Below are positions 1 through 9,266 of a stretch of DNA of 64,000 nt, piece by piece. Position numbers and translations under genes: made by a program. How positions within the stretch are numbered: the stretch's first letter is position 1; every line of letters begins with the position of its first letter. Origin of the DNA: Halomonas colorata. Lineage in GTDB: Bacteria; Pseudomonadota; Gammaproteobacteria; Pseudomonadales; Halomonadaceae. The notes under the pieces are model-generated. The model saw only the letters and a program-made list of their open reading frames with translations, did not search any database and was not told the DNA's origin. Location: assembly GCF_014897985.1 (NCBI RefSeq), contig NZ_JABUZA010000009.1:1-64000 (forward strand), in the 5' to 3' direction.

Positions 1-50
1 CACTGCAAGGTGTTGAGCTAACGTGTACTAATGGCCCGTGAGGCTTGACC
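1..50 (+). rRNA. 23S rRNA, 3' end (partial)
   Basis: The first ~50 bases match the conserved 3' end of bacterial 23S rRNA (GTGTTGAGCTAAC.. then GTACTAATGG.. and CGTGAGGCTTGACC). The gene begins outside the window. The 3' boundary is set by similarity to the E. coli end and may be off by a few bases. A spacer of about 125 bases without a tRNA separates it from the 5S gene. Confidence 0.9.
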
Positions 51-175
51 CTATAACACCCAAGGGGTCTGGTCGCAGTGATAACGATGAATACCGGATA
101 CGCGCGCTGAGCGAGAAAACCGCTTGGCACGAGAGACGACACAAAATACGTCAGCATGATAGACATTGAAAGTTA

Positions 176-294
176 CGCCTGACGACCATAGCGAGCGTGA
201 ACCACCTGATCCCTTGCCGAACTCAGTAGTGAAACCGCTTAGCGCCGATGGTAGTGTGGGGTCTCCCCATGCGAGAGTAGGTCATCGTCAGGCA
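176..294 (+). rRNA. rrf: 5S rRNA
   Basis: A complete 5S rRNA. It shows the terminal helix (GCCTGACGACC at the 5' end pairing with the GGTCATCGTCAGGC 3' end), the conserved CCGAACTCAGTAGTGAAACC loop and the GATGGTAGTGTGGGGTCTCC arm. Length of about 119 bases fits the family. It closes the rRNA operon whose 23S end lies just upstream. The ends are placed by helix pairing and are uncertain by 1-2 bases. Confidence 0.95.
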
Positions 295-303
295 CTTATT
301 ATG

Positions 304-342
304 AAAAATCCCCCGGGGCTTGCGCCTCGGGGGATTTTTTTT
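304..342. terminator. rRNA operon terminator, probably bidirectional
   Basis: A GC-rich hairpin (AATCCCCCGGGGC, loop TTGC, GCCTCGGGGGATT) is followed by eight T on the plus strand and preceded by five A, so it can act in both directions. It lies 10 bases after the 5S rRNA and also faces the end of the convergent SDR gene. Confidence 0.9.
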
Positions 343-352
343 GCTTATAATT

Positions 353-380
353 CACCACTCACCACTCACCACTCACCACT
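353..380. repeat. Four tandem copies of CACCACT
   Basis: Four exact head-to-tail copies of the 7-base unit CACCACT. The repeat overlaps the 3' end and the stop codon (373-375, read on the minus strand) of the SDR gene. Since 7 is not a multiple of 3, copy-number change would alter the last residues or only the untranslated tail, depending on which copy changes. Confidence 0.95.
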
Positions 381-1113
381 CAATAGGTTTGCCTGCCCAG
401 TCCCAAAAGCTACCGCTTTCTTCTGGGGTGCGCTTGTTAATGACATCCAATAGCTGACTAGCAACGAAGCCGGGAGTAAACAGCTTTTCGTTAGGCACCC
501 GGGACTGAAACGGCTCTGAGAGAGGTGTGCAGGTTGTGCCTGGATGTAGGCATAAGACTATTGACGCCTTGTTAAGCCTTTTTAATTCAATCGCCGCCGT
601 TTTGAGCAACATGTTGTGCGCTGCTTTGCTGGCTCGATAGCTATACCAGCCCCCGAGTTGGTTGTCTGTGATGGAGCCAACCCTGGCGGATAGGCTGGCA
701 ACAATACAGGCGTGCGTCCCTTTAAAAGACGCTGATAACGCAGCGATCAGTAAAGCTGGCGTAAAGGCATTAACGTGCATGAGAGCCTGCAGGTTACCAG
801 CAGTCAATTGATCTAGCCGCTTTTCGGGTTGAAGGTGCTGAGTGTCATCATGCAGTAAGCCGATGGCGTTAAAAAACAGATGTACTGGCTGCCCGTTTAG
901 TTTTTCCCTCAGTGCAAAGCGCCCTTCCTCAGTAGTTACATCCAATGGGAGTGAAGTGACACGTTCATCGGCAATATCAAGTGGCTGACGACTAACGGCA
1001 ATAATAAGGCCCACTTGAGAAGAGGACAAAAGGTGCTGTAATACGGCATGACCAATGCCACCAGAGGCGCCGGTAACTAAAACCGTGTAGCGGTCAGGAA
1101 GGTAGTCCAGCAT
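373..1113 (-). CDS. Short-chain dehydrogenase/reductase
   Basis: Classical SDR-fold oxidoreductase of about 246 residues; the substrate cannot be told from sequence. The N-terminal nucleotide-binding motif TGASGGIG follows a first beta strand, and the YxxxK catalytic pair is seen in YSYRASKAA with an upstream serine (IVASLSAR). The general look resembles C-factor/CsgA-like SDRs. I prefer the ATG at 1113, which places the TGxxxGIG motif about 14 residues in, as usual; a TTG at 1149 would add 12 residues and neither start has a strong ribosome site. It lies downstream of flgN on the same strand but has no evident flagellar role. The stop codon lies inside a 7-base tandem repeat. Confidence 0.85.
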   Translation of the reverse strand: MLDYLPDRYTVLVTGASGGIGHAVLQHLLSSSQVGLIIAVSRQPLDIADERVTSLPLDVTTEEGRFALREKLNGQPVHLFFNAIGLLHDDTQHLQPEKRLDQLTAGNLQALMHVNAFTPALLIAALSASFKGTHACIVASLSARVGSITDNQLGGWYSYRASKAAHNMLLKTAAIELKRLNKASIVLCLHPGTTCTPLSEPFQSRVPNEKLFTPGFVASQLLDVINKRTPEESGSFWDWAGKPIEW

Positions 1114-1212
1114 AAATAAGCCTAATAGAGGAAGTTGGCTCTCATTCAAGTTGCACGCTGGATATTTGTCTAGAAGGAGTTTAGAGCAGATTATCTGTAT
1201 TGAAGAAAATAG

Positions 1213-1662
1213 TTACGCTGATGCGTTGATTCTTCCCGGTTGAGCATTATTACGGCCATCGGGTTTATACAGTGTTTTCTCTGCGATTTGGCGAATGTAG
1301 TTCAACATGTCCTGGTTATGCTTCATGCGTACTGAAAGCATTTGCCCAGTCAGTTCGTTCATGCGCGCAACCCGTTCACTCTTTTCAAGTAACGTTGCCC
1401 AGGCCGTTTGGCAGCCTGCATCCTGAGCGGCCGCACTGGCTCCCTTGGCACTATCTTCATAGCCAAGACGTTTTTGAACACTGCGACGCAGTGTTTCAAT
1501 ACGCTCAATCTCTGTCAGTAGTGCTTGCTTGTCTTCTGCAACATTGGCGAGTGCTGCACCATCAATATCACCCGGCGTTAGAAGCGTTTGCTCACGCGAT
1601 AGTAGAGCTACTAGCTCATCAAGGCGTTGCTGTTGATCGGAAAGCAAACGGGCAAGACTCAT
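1213..1662 (-). CDS. flgN: FlgN, flagellar export chaperone for FlgK and FlgL
   Basis: Small (149 aa), mostly helical protein with a leucine-rich amphipathic N-terminal half, matching the FlgN family. FlgN is a cytoplasmic type III chaperone that binds the hook-filament junction proteins FlgK and FlgL before export. Identification rests on helical pattern, size and its place directly after flgM on the same strand (12-base gap), as in enterobacteria. The C-terminal tail is basic and probably disordered. Probably transcribed with flgM from the sigma-28 promoter at 1992-2018. Confidence 0.88.
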   Translation of the reverse strand: MSLARLLSDQQQRLDELVALLSREQTLLTPGDIDGAALANVAEDKQALLTEIERIETLRRSVQKRLGYEDSAKGASAAAQDAGCQTAWATLLEKSERVARMNELTGQMLSVRMKHNQDMLNYIRQIAEKTLYKPDGRNNAQPGRINASA

Positions 1663-1673
1663 AATAATTTACC

Positions 1674-1940
1674 TTATGACTCTGAAAGATTAGCAATTAA
1701 GCCGTCAGCAATGCGGGCAGCGTCCATTTCAAGACGGCCTTCACGGATGGCATCACGAATTTCCTGCACTTTCGCGACGTCGACGTCATAGGTTTCGTCG
1801 ACTTGTGAGTGGCTAAGCTGAGTCGATTCACGCGCTGAGCTGCTCGCTTCAACTGGTTTAGAGCCACCCGCTTTCTGTGTTTCATCACGCTGCTGTGCTT
1901 GGTTAGAGCGAAGCAGTGAATTGAGATTATCAATTTTCAC
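1674..1940 (-). CDS. flgM: FlgM, anti-sigma-28 factor
   Basis: FlgM holds FliA (sigma-28) inactive until the hook is finished and FlgM is exported. The C-terminal half carries the family pattern: VDVAKVQEIRDAIREG then a helix with ARIADGLI. The N-terminal half is low in complexity (Q, S, T, E) and disordered, as known for FlgM. The start is taken as GTG at 1940, with AAAGG eight bases upstream, giving 88 residues beginning MKIDNLNSLLRS; a TTG at 1961 would add seven residues. A near-perfect sigma-28 promoter precedes it, so FlgM should be made under control of the factor it inhibits. Confidence 0.93.
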   Translation of the reverse strand: MKIDNLNSLLRSNQAQQRDETQKAGGSKPVEASSSARESTQLSHSQVDETYDVDVAKVQEIRDAIREGRLEMDAARIADGLIANLSES

Positions 1941-1991
1941 GTTGTGTGCCTTTATGGTCAACGTCTGTGTATTCTGCGCCTGTGATATTAG

Positions 1992-2018
1992 CTATCGGCC
2001 TTAATGGTTAAAACTTTA
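1992..2018 (-). promoter_or_regulatory. Sigma-28 (FliA) promoter of flgMN
   Basis: Read on the minus strand: TAAAGTTT, 11 bases, GCCGATAG. The enterobacterial sigma-28 consensus is TAAAGTTT-N11-GCCGATAA, so 15 of 16 positions match. It lies about 50 bases upstream of the flgM GTG start, between flgA and flgM. Confidence 0.9.
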
Positions 2019-2027
2019 GACACATAA

Positions 2028-2738
2028 TTAAAAATCCACCATTAAAATACCTGGCTCGATAACGCGGGCAGTCACCAGTTCGCGTGTATTAAAGCGTACA
2101 CGAACTCGGTCTCCCTGGGCGCCACTCTCCAATGCTTCACCCTCGCGCGAAACACGAAATGAGCTGCCTTGTGCTATGACCGTAACGCGCTGACCGCGTT
2201 CCACAAGCGAAGGTGCCTGCAGGAAATGATTTTGAAAAGCACTGCCGCTTCGAATTTGGCGCTGTGCAATTTTGCCGACGATTTCCGCTTTATCGATGAG
2301 TGCTTGAGAAGAAAGGTTGCTCAAATTACCACTCTGCTGCACAAGCATGTCCGGCGTAATTAACGTGCCTCGTTCAATATCATGCTGTGCTACCCAGTAG
2401 CTGCCAATAACATCTATTTGCGCCTGCAGGTAGCGCACCTGCTGGTGTGTCTCACCACACCTGACCCCTACCGAGACGCGGCCAATAGGGGATTGGCCCG
2501 CATTAGGCAGAAAAGGCTCCGGTTGAACACAGGGGGGGAGATGTGGTGAAGGCGGGCGTAGCTCAATCACAACCTCTTCCCCCAGTGATTGGGTCTGCTG
2601 ATACAGAAACTGATGTACTTGTTGAAGAAGAGCATCATCGGCATACGCATGTGAAAAGCAAAACAAACAAGCGCCTATTAGAAAGTAACGCTTGAACACT
2701 GCCAAGCAGCGACGTGTAACGCGCAGCGGATATGACAT
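2028..2738 (-). CDS. flgA: FlgA, P-ring assembly chaperone
   Basis: Periplasmic chaperone that helps FlgI polymerise into the P ring. The 236-residue product starts with a basic stretch and hydrophobic core (FLIGACLFCFSHAYA) that reads as a Sec signal peptide cleaved after AYA. The C-terminal SAF-type domain is visible (IERGTLITPDML; VTVIAQGSSFRVSREGEAL; the closing RVIEPGILMVDF). It is transcribed away from flgB; the 207-base space between them (2739-2945) should hold the divergent class 2 promoters, but I cannot identify convincing -10/-35 or FlhDC sites by eye. Confidence 0.93.
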   Translation of the reverse strand: MSYPLRVTRRCLAVFKRYFLIGACLFCFSHAYADDALLQQVHQFLYQQTQSLGEEVVIELRPPSPHLPPCVQPEPFLPNAGQSPIGRVSVGVRCGETHQQVRYLQAQIDVIGSYWVAQHDIERGTLITPDMLVQQSGNLSNLSSQALIDKAEIVGKIAQRQIRSGSAFQNHFLQAPSLVERGQRVTVIAQGSSFRVSREGEALESGAQGDRVRVRFNTRELVTARVIEPGILMVDF

Positions 2739-2945
2739 GGTGGGAGCTCAGAAGGGAAAAACAACGAATTTAGCCAATGAGTGTAACTTTAGCTGATGAG
2801 TGTAGCGAAAAAGTATTAAACGAAACAGGCGAAATGCTGGTGTAAATACTAGCTGTTCCATGCTTTGAGCTGACAGGCAGGCGCGTATTCTCCACCCTCA
2901 ATAAATTTCATTTTATTTTTGCCTCCCAGCTAGCGAGGGCTTGGC

Positions 2946-3377
2946 ATGATTGATCAATTAGAATCCGCCTTTAACTACCATCAGCAGGCGTTAGGCTTGC
3001 GGCAATCAAGGCATGAAGTATTGGCTGCCAACATCGCGAATGCTGATACGCCTAACTATAAAGCGCGCGATATCGATTTCGCCAGCGAATTGAAAAAAGC
3101 CGTTGAAGGTGGTGCATCCCAGCCAAACAATAACGGCGGTTTAACGCTATCGCGTACTTCTGAACGGCATATGGCTGGCACTGGCCCCGCTTGGCGAGGC
3201 GCAGGCAGTACGGAATTGCTATATCGGATTCCTGACCAACCCAGCCTAGATGGCAATACGGTTGATATGGATCGTGAACGCACTCAATTTGCTGACAATG
3301 CCGTACGTTACCAAGCGGCGCTTACGATTATGAATCGCCGTATCCAGGGTCTGAAAAACGCCATGCAGCCTGAATAA
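2946..3377 (+). CDS. flgB: FlgB, proximal rod protein
   Basis: Rod component built on the MS ring. Residues about 23-40 carry the flagellar rod/hook signature (RHEVLAANIANADTPNYKARD), and the C-terminal helix (FADNAVRYQAALTIMNRRI) is typical of FlgB. Length 143 aa is close to the E. coli protein (138). First gene of the flgBCDEFGHIJ run; AGCGAGGG upstream is a weak ribosome site. Confidence 0.97.
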   Translation: MIDQLESAFNYHQQALGLRQSRHEVLAANIANADTPNYKARDIDFASELKKAVEGGASQPNNNGGLTLSRTSERHMAGTGPAWRGAGSTELLYRIPDQPSLDGNTVDMDRERTQFADNAVRYQAALTIMNRRIQGLKNAMQPE

Positions 3378-3401
3378 ACCGGCTGATTGCGTAGGAGATA
3401 A

Positions 3402-3815
3402 ATGATGTCGATGTTTTCAGCGTTTGATGTTGCCGGTTCTGCCATGAGCGCTCAGTCCCAACGTATGAACGTGACCGCCAGTAATATGGCCAATGCCGAT
3501 AGTATTGCAGGGCCAGATGGTGAAACGTATCGCGCGAAGCAGGTTATGTTTGAAGCGCAGGCGCAAAACACCCGCTACGGCGTAGGTGGCGTGAGAGTCT
3601 CCGAAATCGTTGAAGACGATTCTCCCTTGCGCCTTGAATACATGCCGAATCATCCTGCCGCCGACGAAGACGGCTACGTGGCGAAACCCAACGTAGAGCC
3701 GGTACACGAAATGGTTAATATGATTTCTGCCTCTCGTTCCTACCAAGCGAATGTCGAGGTCTTCAATACGACAAAGCAAATGATGATTCAGACGCTTTCG
3801 CTGGGTGAGGGATAA
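3402..3815 (+). CDS. flgC: FlgC, proximal rod protein
   Basis: Rod protein of 137 residues. It has the N-terminal motif MNVTASNMANADS and the conserved C-terminal helix pattern MVNMISASRSYQANVEVFNTTK shared by rod and hook proteins. Two ATG codons in tandem (3402, 3405) follow GTAGGAG, so the true start could be either. Follows flgB by 24 bases and precedes flgD by 2. Confidence 0.97.
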   Translation: MMSMFSAFDVAGSAMSAQSQRMNVTASNMANADSIAGPDGETYRAKQVMFEAQAQNTRYGVGGVRVSEIVEDDSPLRLEYMPNHPAADEDGYVAKPNVEPVHEMVNMISASRSYQANVEVFNTTKQMMIQTLSLGEG

Positions 3816-3817
3816 GC

Positions 3818-4513
3818 ATGAATAATATTGATACAAGCGTCGTTAGCAGTATTAACAGCGGTGGTGGCTCCAGTGGCCTTTCAGCTCGGCAGTCAGATGA
3901 GCTTAGAAATAGCTTCATGACGCTACTAATTACCCAGTTGCAAAACCAAGATCCGTTAAAGCCGATGGAAAATTCGGAAATGACGTCGCAGTTGGCTCAA
4001 ATTAATACCGTAAGCGGGATCGAAGAGCTTAACTCCACGCTTGAAGGCATTACTCAGCAGATGGATGCGGCGAAAGCCTTGCAGGCAGCTGGGTTGATCG
4101 ATAAAGCGGTATTGGTGCCTGGCAATAATGTGATGGTCAGTGTTGATGAAGAGAACGGCTCTTACGCAACGCCTTTTGGTATTGAGCTGGATTCAGCCGC
4201 TGAAAAAGTTGTCGTCACGGTTACCAGCAAGGCAGGTGAGGTGCTTTATACCAAGGACCTGGGCGCGGTGGCGGCAGGTGTTGAATCCTTTAGCTGGGGC
4301 GGATTGACGAACGATGGTGCCGCAGTACCGGCAGGTGCCTACAACGTTAATTTCAAGGCCACGAATGCAGAAGGCGAGTTGATGGAGTCTCGAGCGCTTA
4401 ACTATGCCCTGGTACAAGGTGTATCGCCTGGGACCGGTGGAGATAATGTTCGCCTAGATCTTGGCGCGATCTATGGCCAGGTCACCCTTGATCAGATTAA
4501 ACAAATTCTGTAA
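3818..4513 (+). CDS. flgD: FlgD, hook-capping protein
   Basis: Scaffold needed for FlgE assembly into the hook. The N-terminal region has the family block FMTLLITQLQNQDPLKPMENSEM (residues ~32-54) and TSQLAQINTVSGIEELN, and the C-terminal part has the FlgD Ig-like/FlgD_ig fold pattern ending with the GQVTLDQIKQIL block. 231 residues, as expected. It sits between flgC and flgE in the standard order. Confidence 0.96.
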   Translation: MNNIDTSVVSSINSGGGSSGLSARQSDELRNSFMTLLITQLQNQDPLKPMENSEMTSQLAQINTVSGIEELNSTLEGITQQMDAAKALQAAGLIDKAVLVPGNNVMVSVDEENGSYATPFGIELDSAAEKVVVTVTSKAGEVLYTKDLGAVAAGVESFSWGGLTNDGAAVPAGAYNVNFKATNAEGELMESRALNYALVQGVSPGTGGDNVRLDLGAIYGQVTLDQIKQIL

Positions 4514-4549
4514 TTACCTGCTAAACGCTAATTTTCTTAGGGGAACATT

Positions 4550-5767
4550 ATGAGCTTTTCACAAGCACTCAGCGGTCTCAGTGCGCAACAGCAAAAGTTA
4601 GGCGCGATTGGTAATAATATTGCCAACTCGCAAACAGTCGGTTTCAAGAGCTCTAACGTGCAATTTGCTGATGTGTATGCAGAGTCGCGCATTGGGCTAG
4701 GTGTACGAACATCTGCAGTATTGCAGAACTTTAGCCAGGGCAACGTAGAGTCAACGTCACGTAATATGGATTTGGCGATTTCCGGTGAAGGTTTTTTCCG
4801 GTTTCAACAGTCTAGTGGTGAAGCAGCTTATTCACGCAACGGACAGTTAACCATGACGGCGGATGGTCGCTTAATTAATGCCCAAGGTGCCCAGCTTATG
4901 GGGTATCCGGCGGATGCAGAAGGCAACGTTCAAGTGGGCGGCAATGTTGTCCCCTTGAATATTCCACCAGGCGACCTTCCTGCAAATGCATCGACAGCCC
5001 TGAATGTTTCCCTGAACCTGAATTCAGGTCAACCGATCATTGATGCTGATTTCGATGCCGAAAATGCCAACACGTATAACTACTCCACAAATGCAACCGT
5101 TTTTGACTCTCAGGGTAATGCCCGAAATCTCGCGTTGTATTTTACTAAAACAGCTGACAACCAGTGGTCTGTAAATGGACGCCTCTCTGGTGGGCCTGCG
5201 GGAAGTGGAACGTACGACGTTGCGCTAGGGGGGCTAACATTTAATCAAAATGGTGTCTTGCAAGAGGATAATACGAATAACGCCCTATTTGACGATACTG
5301 AGTTTGGTGAAGGCAACGCGCTCGCTAACTTAGATATAGATCTTAGTTTTGAAGGTAGTACGCAGTTTGCCAATAATTCGACCGTCAATGACGTTATCCA
5401 GGATGGGTATACGTCTGGTTCATTAGTGGGTATTACTTTTGAGAATGACGGCACCGTCATGCGTAACTATTCCAATGAGCAGTCTCGTGCCGCTGGGCAA
5501 GTTGCTTTGGTAACGTTCCGTAATCCAGAAGGGTTGCGACCTGAAGGTAATAATCTTTGGACCGCAACAGGTTCTTCAGGACAAGAGCTGGTCGGTGCGC
5601 CAGGCGAAGGTTTACGTGGCATGATCCAGCCCAGTGCAACGGAGACCTCTAACGTCGACATGGCGCGTGAGCTGGTTGATATGATCGTCGCGCAGCGCTC
5701 TTACCAAGCTAACTCACAGACTATCAGCACCCAGGATGAGCTCCTGCAAACCATTATTAACCTTTAA
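4550..5767 (+). CDS. flgE: FlgE, flagellar hook protein
   Basis: Hook subunit of 405 residues, close to the E. coli length (402). The N-terminus shows FSQALSGLSAQQQKLGAIGNNIANSQTVGFK, and the C-terminus ends with the D0 helix block (SNVDMARELVDMIVAQRSYQAN, then TQDELLQTIINL). The D1/D2 middle region is variable. An AGGGGAAC ribosome site precedes the ATG. Confidence 0.97.
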   Translation: MSFSQALSGLSAQQQKLGAIGNNIANSQTVGFKSSNVQFADVYAESRIGLGVRTSAVLQNFSQGNVESTSRNMDLAISGEGFFRFQQSSGEAAYSRNGQLTMTADGRLINAQGAQLMGYPADAEGNVQVGGNVVPLNIPPGDLPANASTALNVSLNLNSGQPIIDADFDAENANTYNYSTNATVFDSQGNARNLALYFTKTADNQWSVNGRLSGGPAGSGTYDVALGGLTFNQNGVLQEDNTNNALFDDTEFGEGNALANLDIDLSFEGSTQFANNSTVNDVIQDGYTSGSLVGITFENDGTVMRNYSNEQSRAAGQVALVTFRNPEGLRPEGNNLWTATGSSGQELVGAPGEGLRGMIQPSATETSNVDMARELVDMIVAQRSYQANSQTISTQDELLQTIINL

Positions 5768-5798
5768 TAGTGGGTCATTTCTGTAAGGAGTAAGTGGT

Positions 5799-6557
5799 AT
5801 GGATCGGATGCTTTATACCGCCATGAGTGGCGCTAAACACGCCATGGATCAGCAGTCCGTGGTGACCAATAACCTGTCGAATGTGACGACTACCGGGTTT
5901 CGTGCCCAGCTGCAGGCCGCACGCTCTGTGCCTGTGCAGGGAGAGGCGTTATTGGCAACGCGTACGTCAGTAGTAACCACGACGCCGGGCAGCGATTTTT
6001 CCCAGGGGCCGGTCGAGTTTACGGGCCGTGCGCTGGATGTAGCCATGCAGGGCAACGCCTGGATGGCGGTATTGGCAGACGATGGCACTGAAACCTACAC
6101 CAAGCGCGGTGACCTCCAGCTAGACAGCGATGGCGTACTGCTTAACGTCGGGCGGCCGGTTATGGGAGACGGTGGTCCGATTGCTGTGCCTCAAGGTGCT
6201 CAGGTATCCATCGGCGCTGATGGTACGATCAGTGCCATTCCCGAAGGTGAAGGCCCTGAAGCGTTGGTTGAAGTTGGCCGTATCAAGCTGGTAACGCCTG
6301 ATGAACTCGCGCTGACGCGTGGCGATGATGGCCTGTTTCGTGGCCCCCTCAATGAAGAGGGCGTGGCAGGTGCCCTTCCAGGCGACGAGAACGCTCGCCT
6401 GGTCAGTGGTGCACTTGAGGGCAGCAACGTCAGCGCCGTGGATGCCATGGTATCGATGATCGATGTTGCCCGGCGCTACGACATGCAAATGAAAATGCTC
6501 AGCACCGCTGATGAAAATGCTCAGCGCGCCAACAGTATTCTCTCTATTCAGGGCTAA
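5799..6557 (+). CDS. flgF: FlgF, proximal rod protein
   Basis: Rod protein of 252 residues. N-terminus [19 protein letters not shown] and [18 protein letters not shown] match FlgF; C-terminus has [33 protein letters not shown] lies seven bases before the ATG. In the flg operon between flgE and flgG. Confidence 0.96.
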   Translation: MDRMLYTAMSGAKHAMDQQSVVTNNLSNVTTTGFRAQLQAARSVPVQGEALLATRTSVVTTTPGSDFSQGPVEFTGRALDVAMQGNAWMAVLADDGTETYTKRGDLQLDSDGVLLNVGRPVMGDGGPIAVPQGAQVSIGADGTISAIPEGEGPEALVEVGRIKLVTPDELALTRGDDGLFRGPLNEEGVAGALPGDENARLVSGALEGSNVSAVDAMVSMIDVARRYDMQMKMLSTADENAQRANSILSIQG

Positions 6558-6592
6558 ACCCTAGCCGCTTACCCAAGGGAACACGAATTCTC

Positions 6593-7375
6593 ATGATTAC
6601 TTCTTTGTGGACCGCCAAGACGGGGCTGGAGTCTCAGCAGACGAAGCTGGACGTTATCTCCAATAACTTGGCCAACGTCAGCACCAATGGATTCAAGCGC
6701 TCACGTCCGGTTTTTGAAGATCTGCTGTATCAGAACATGCGCCAGCCTGGCGCGCAGAATAATATTCAGGACCGTCTGCCTTCAGGTATGCAGGTAGGCA
6801 CGGGAGTGCGTGCTGTCGCCACGGAGCGACTACATACCCAAGGCGGCCTGGAAGAAACCGGCAATTCGCGTGATATTGCCATTAACGGTGAAGGTTTCTT
6901 CCAGGTATTACTACCTGATGGGACTAACGGCTACACCCGAGATGGTAGCTTCCAGCTCAATGAAAATGGCCAGATGGTGACGGCAAACGGTTATCCGTTA
7001 GAGCCTGCTATTTTTATTCCTGAAAATGCGCTGTCGGTGTCTATTGGCGAAGATGGTACGGTCAGCGTTCGTCAGCCAGGAATAGCCCAGGATGCTAATA
7101 TTGGCCAAATCAACGTCGCGTCGTTTATTAATCCGGCCGGCTTAGAAAGCGTGGGCGGCAACTTATATCTGGAAACCGGCGCATCGGGAGCCCCTAACCA
7201 AAATGCACCCGGTAATAATGGCGCTGGACGCCTGTTTCAAGGCTATGTTGAAACCTCAAACGTGAATGTCGTAGAAGAAATGGTCAGCATGATTCAGACA
7301 CAGCGTGCGTATGAGATTAACAGTAAAGCGGTATCTACCAGCGATGAAATGCTGGCACGCTTAAGCCAGTTATAA
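6593..7375 (+). CDS. flgG: FlgG, distal rod protein
   Basis: Distal rod subunit of 260 residues, the same length as E. coli FlgG. N-terminal [31 protein letters not shown] and C-terminal [30 protein letters not shown] followed by [10 protein letters not shown] are diagnostic. In the flg operon. Confidence 0.98.
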   Translation: MITSLWTAKTGLESQQTKLDVISNNLANVSTNGFKRSRPVFEDLLYQNMRQPGAQNNIQDRLPSGMQVGTGVRAVATERLHTQGGLEETGNSRDIAINGEGFFQVLLPDGTNGYTRDGSFQLNENGQMVTANGYPLEPAIFIPENALSVSIGEDGTVSVRQPGIAQDANIGQINVASFINPAGLESVGGNLYLETGASGAPNQNAPGNNGAGRLFQGYVETSNVNVVEEMVSMIQTQRAYEINSKAVSTSDEMLARLSQL

Positions 7376-7399
7376 GTGCGCGTTGAGGTTTATTGAGCC

Positions 7400-8089
7400 A
7401 TGCGGGAATTTCACTACGTTAGCCGTCGGCTAGGCGTCATCGCTTTGCTGTTTTTTATATTGCTGGCCGCTGGCTGCGCGCAGATACCCCGCGCCTCAGT
7501 TGTGGGCGAGCAGGAGCAGATTGATATCGTGGATCGTCCGCCGCCTGTTGCCAATGGGTCCATCTACCAGTCGCGGCGTGGCTATCAGCCATTGTTTGAA
7601 GACCGCCGACCTAGAGCCATGGGCGATATCCTCACCATCGTGCTGGATGAGCAGGTAAGTGCAAGCAAAAATGCTAGTACCAACGCGGCCCGGGCAGGTA
7701 GCTCTTCGCTGACACTGGCGCAATTACCGGATGTACTGGATACCCTGGCCGAATATGGTTTTGATGTTTCGGGTGCCAGTGATTTTACCGGTGGCGGCGG
7801 GGCGCAAGCGACGAACTCTTTCACCGGCACCATCACGGTGTCCGTACTGGAAGTCATGAATAACGGCAACTTGCGAGTCAGAGGGGAGAAGCAGATAGCC
7901 ATCAACCAGGGAACCGAATTTATTCGTTTCTCGGGCGTGGTTAACCCCCGAACGATAACGACACAGAATACGGTGCCATCAACACAAGTCGCGGATGCCC
8001 GCATCGAGTATGTTGGCGATGGCTATATCAATGAAGCGCAGCATATGGGTTGGCTGCAGCGCTTTTTCCTAAATGTTTCGCCTTTCTAG
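7400..8089 (+). CDS. flgH: FlgH, L-ring lipoprotein
   Basis: Outer-membrane L ring of the basal body. A lipoprotein signal is clear: hydrophobic [14 protein letters not shown] with lipobox LAAGC around residue 26. The FlgH core shows [31 protein letters not shown] and the C-terminal [25 protein letters not shown]. Length 229 aa matches the family. The outer-membrane ring implies a Gram-negative cell. Confidence 0.97.
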   Translation: MREFHYVSRRLGVIALLFFILLAAGCAQIPRASVVGEQEQIDIVDRPPPVANGSIYQSRRGYQPLFEDRRPRAMGDILTIVLDEQVSASKNASTNAARAGSSSLTLAQLPDVLDTLAEYGFDVSGASDFTGGGGAQATNSFTGTITVSVLEVMNNGNLRVRGEKQIAINQGTEFIRFSGVVNPRTITTQNTVPSTQVADARIEYVGDGYINEAQHMGWLQRFFLNVSPF

Positions 8090-8129
8090 CGATGTCTGGA
8101 AAAACCAAACAGCAGAGTAATCTAGAGTG

Positions 8130-9266
8130 ATGGCAATGCGGCTAAACGGTGTTAAATCCATTAAAAGACAGCTAGCTCAACTAGGTAGCGTTCTGCTTGT
8201 GTGCCTGCTTGCCTTTCCGGCCCATGCTGAACGCATCCGCGAGCTGGCCACCTTTGCCGGCGTGCGCGATAACCAACTAGTGGGTTACGGGCTGGTCGTG
8301 GGCCTGGACAGCACCGGTGACCAAACGACTCAGGCACCGTTTACCGGCCAGAGCTTGACGAACATGCTGTCACAGCTGGGCGTGACTATCCCGCCGGGTA
8401 CCAATATGCAGCTGCGTAACGTAGCGGCCGTCATGATAACCGCTGATCTTCCCCCCTTTTCGCGCCCCGGCCAGCGTCTAGATATTGTCGTTTCGTCGAT
8501 TGCCAACGCGCGTAGCCTGCGCGGCGGTACACTCTTGATGTCGCCGCTGAAGGGGGCTGATGGTGATACCTATGCGATTGCCCAAGGCAATATGCTGGTA
8601 GGTGGTGCGGGTGCCCAGGCCGGTGGTAGTAGCGTTCAGATCAACCAGCAGGCCTCAGGGCGTATCCCCGGCGGAGCGCTGGTTGAACGTGAGGTGCCGT
8701 TGAACCTGGGGGGCAATGGCGGCTTACTGGAGCTGCAGCTGAACGATGCTGACTTTGGTACCGTGCAGCGCATGGTAACGGCCATTAATAGCGAGTTTGG
8801 CCAGTCGGTTGCCTATGCTCGCGATGGCCGTGTGATCGCTTTGGATGGCCCGCTTGACCCTAACGCGCGGGTCAATTTCATGGCGCGGGTCGAGAATGTT
8901 CAGGTCACGCCCACAGAAGCCCCAGCGCGTGTGGTGCTTAATTCGCGCACGGGCTCTGTGGTGATGAACAGCGCCGTGACGCTGCGCCAGGCTGCGGTTG
9001 CCCATGGCAGCCTGTCGATCATGATTGATACGCGCTTTGGTGTGAGTCAGCCAGCGCCCTTAGGGCAGGGGCAAACCGTGGTGGTGCCGGATGCCGATAT
9101 TAATATCGAGCAGCAGGAGGCCTATCTTCAGATTGTTGAAGGTGCGCAGCTTAATGAAGTAGTGAACGCCTTGAATGCGCTGGGTGCCACGCCGCAGGAT
9201 CTGATGTCGATTCTGGAAGCGCTGAAAGCGTCCGGCTCGCTTCGCGCTGAGCTGGAGGTCATCTGA
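8130..9266 (+). CDS. flgI: FlgI, P-ring protein
   Basis: Forms the periplasmic P ring around the rod. A signal peptide (VLLVCLLAFPAHA) is followed by the conserved mature start ERIRELATFAGVRDNQLVG. 378 residues from the ATG at 8130; a GTG at 8127 and an ATG at 8136 are alternatives. The stop overlaps the flgJ start by one base (TGATG), so the two are probably translationally coupled. Confidence 0.97.
   Translation: MAMRLNGVKSIKRQLAQLGSVLLVCLLAFPAHAERIRELATFAGVRDNQLVGYGLVVGLDSTGDQTTQAPFTGQSLTNMLSQLGVTIPPGTNMQLRNVAAVMITADLPPFSRPGQRLDIVVSSIANARSLRGGTLLMSPLKGADGDTYAIAQGNMLVGGAGAQAGGSSVQINQQASGRIPGGALVEREVPLNLGGNGGLLELQLNDADFGTVQRMVTAINSEFGQSVAYARDGRVIALDGPLDPNARVNFMARVENVQVTPTEAPARVVLNSRTGSVVMNSAVTLRQAAVAHGSLSIMIDTRFGVSQPAPLGQGQTVVVPDADINIEQQEAYLQIVEGAQLNEVVNALNALGATPQDLMSILEALKASGSLRAELEVI

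Noticed and set aside
3417..3836. 139-codon open frame opposite flgC
   Set aside because: Complete overlap with a well-conserved rod gene and no ribosome site.
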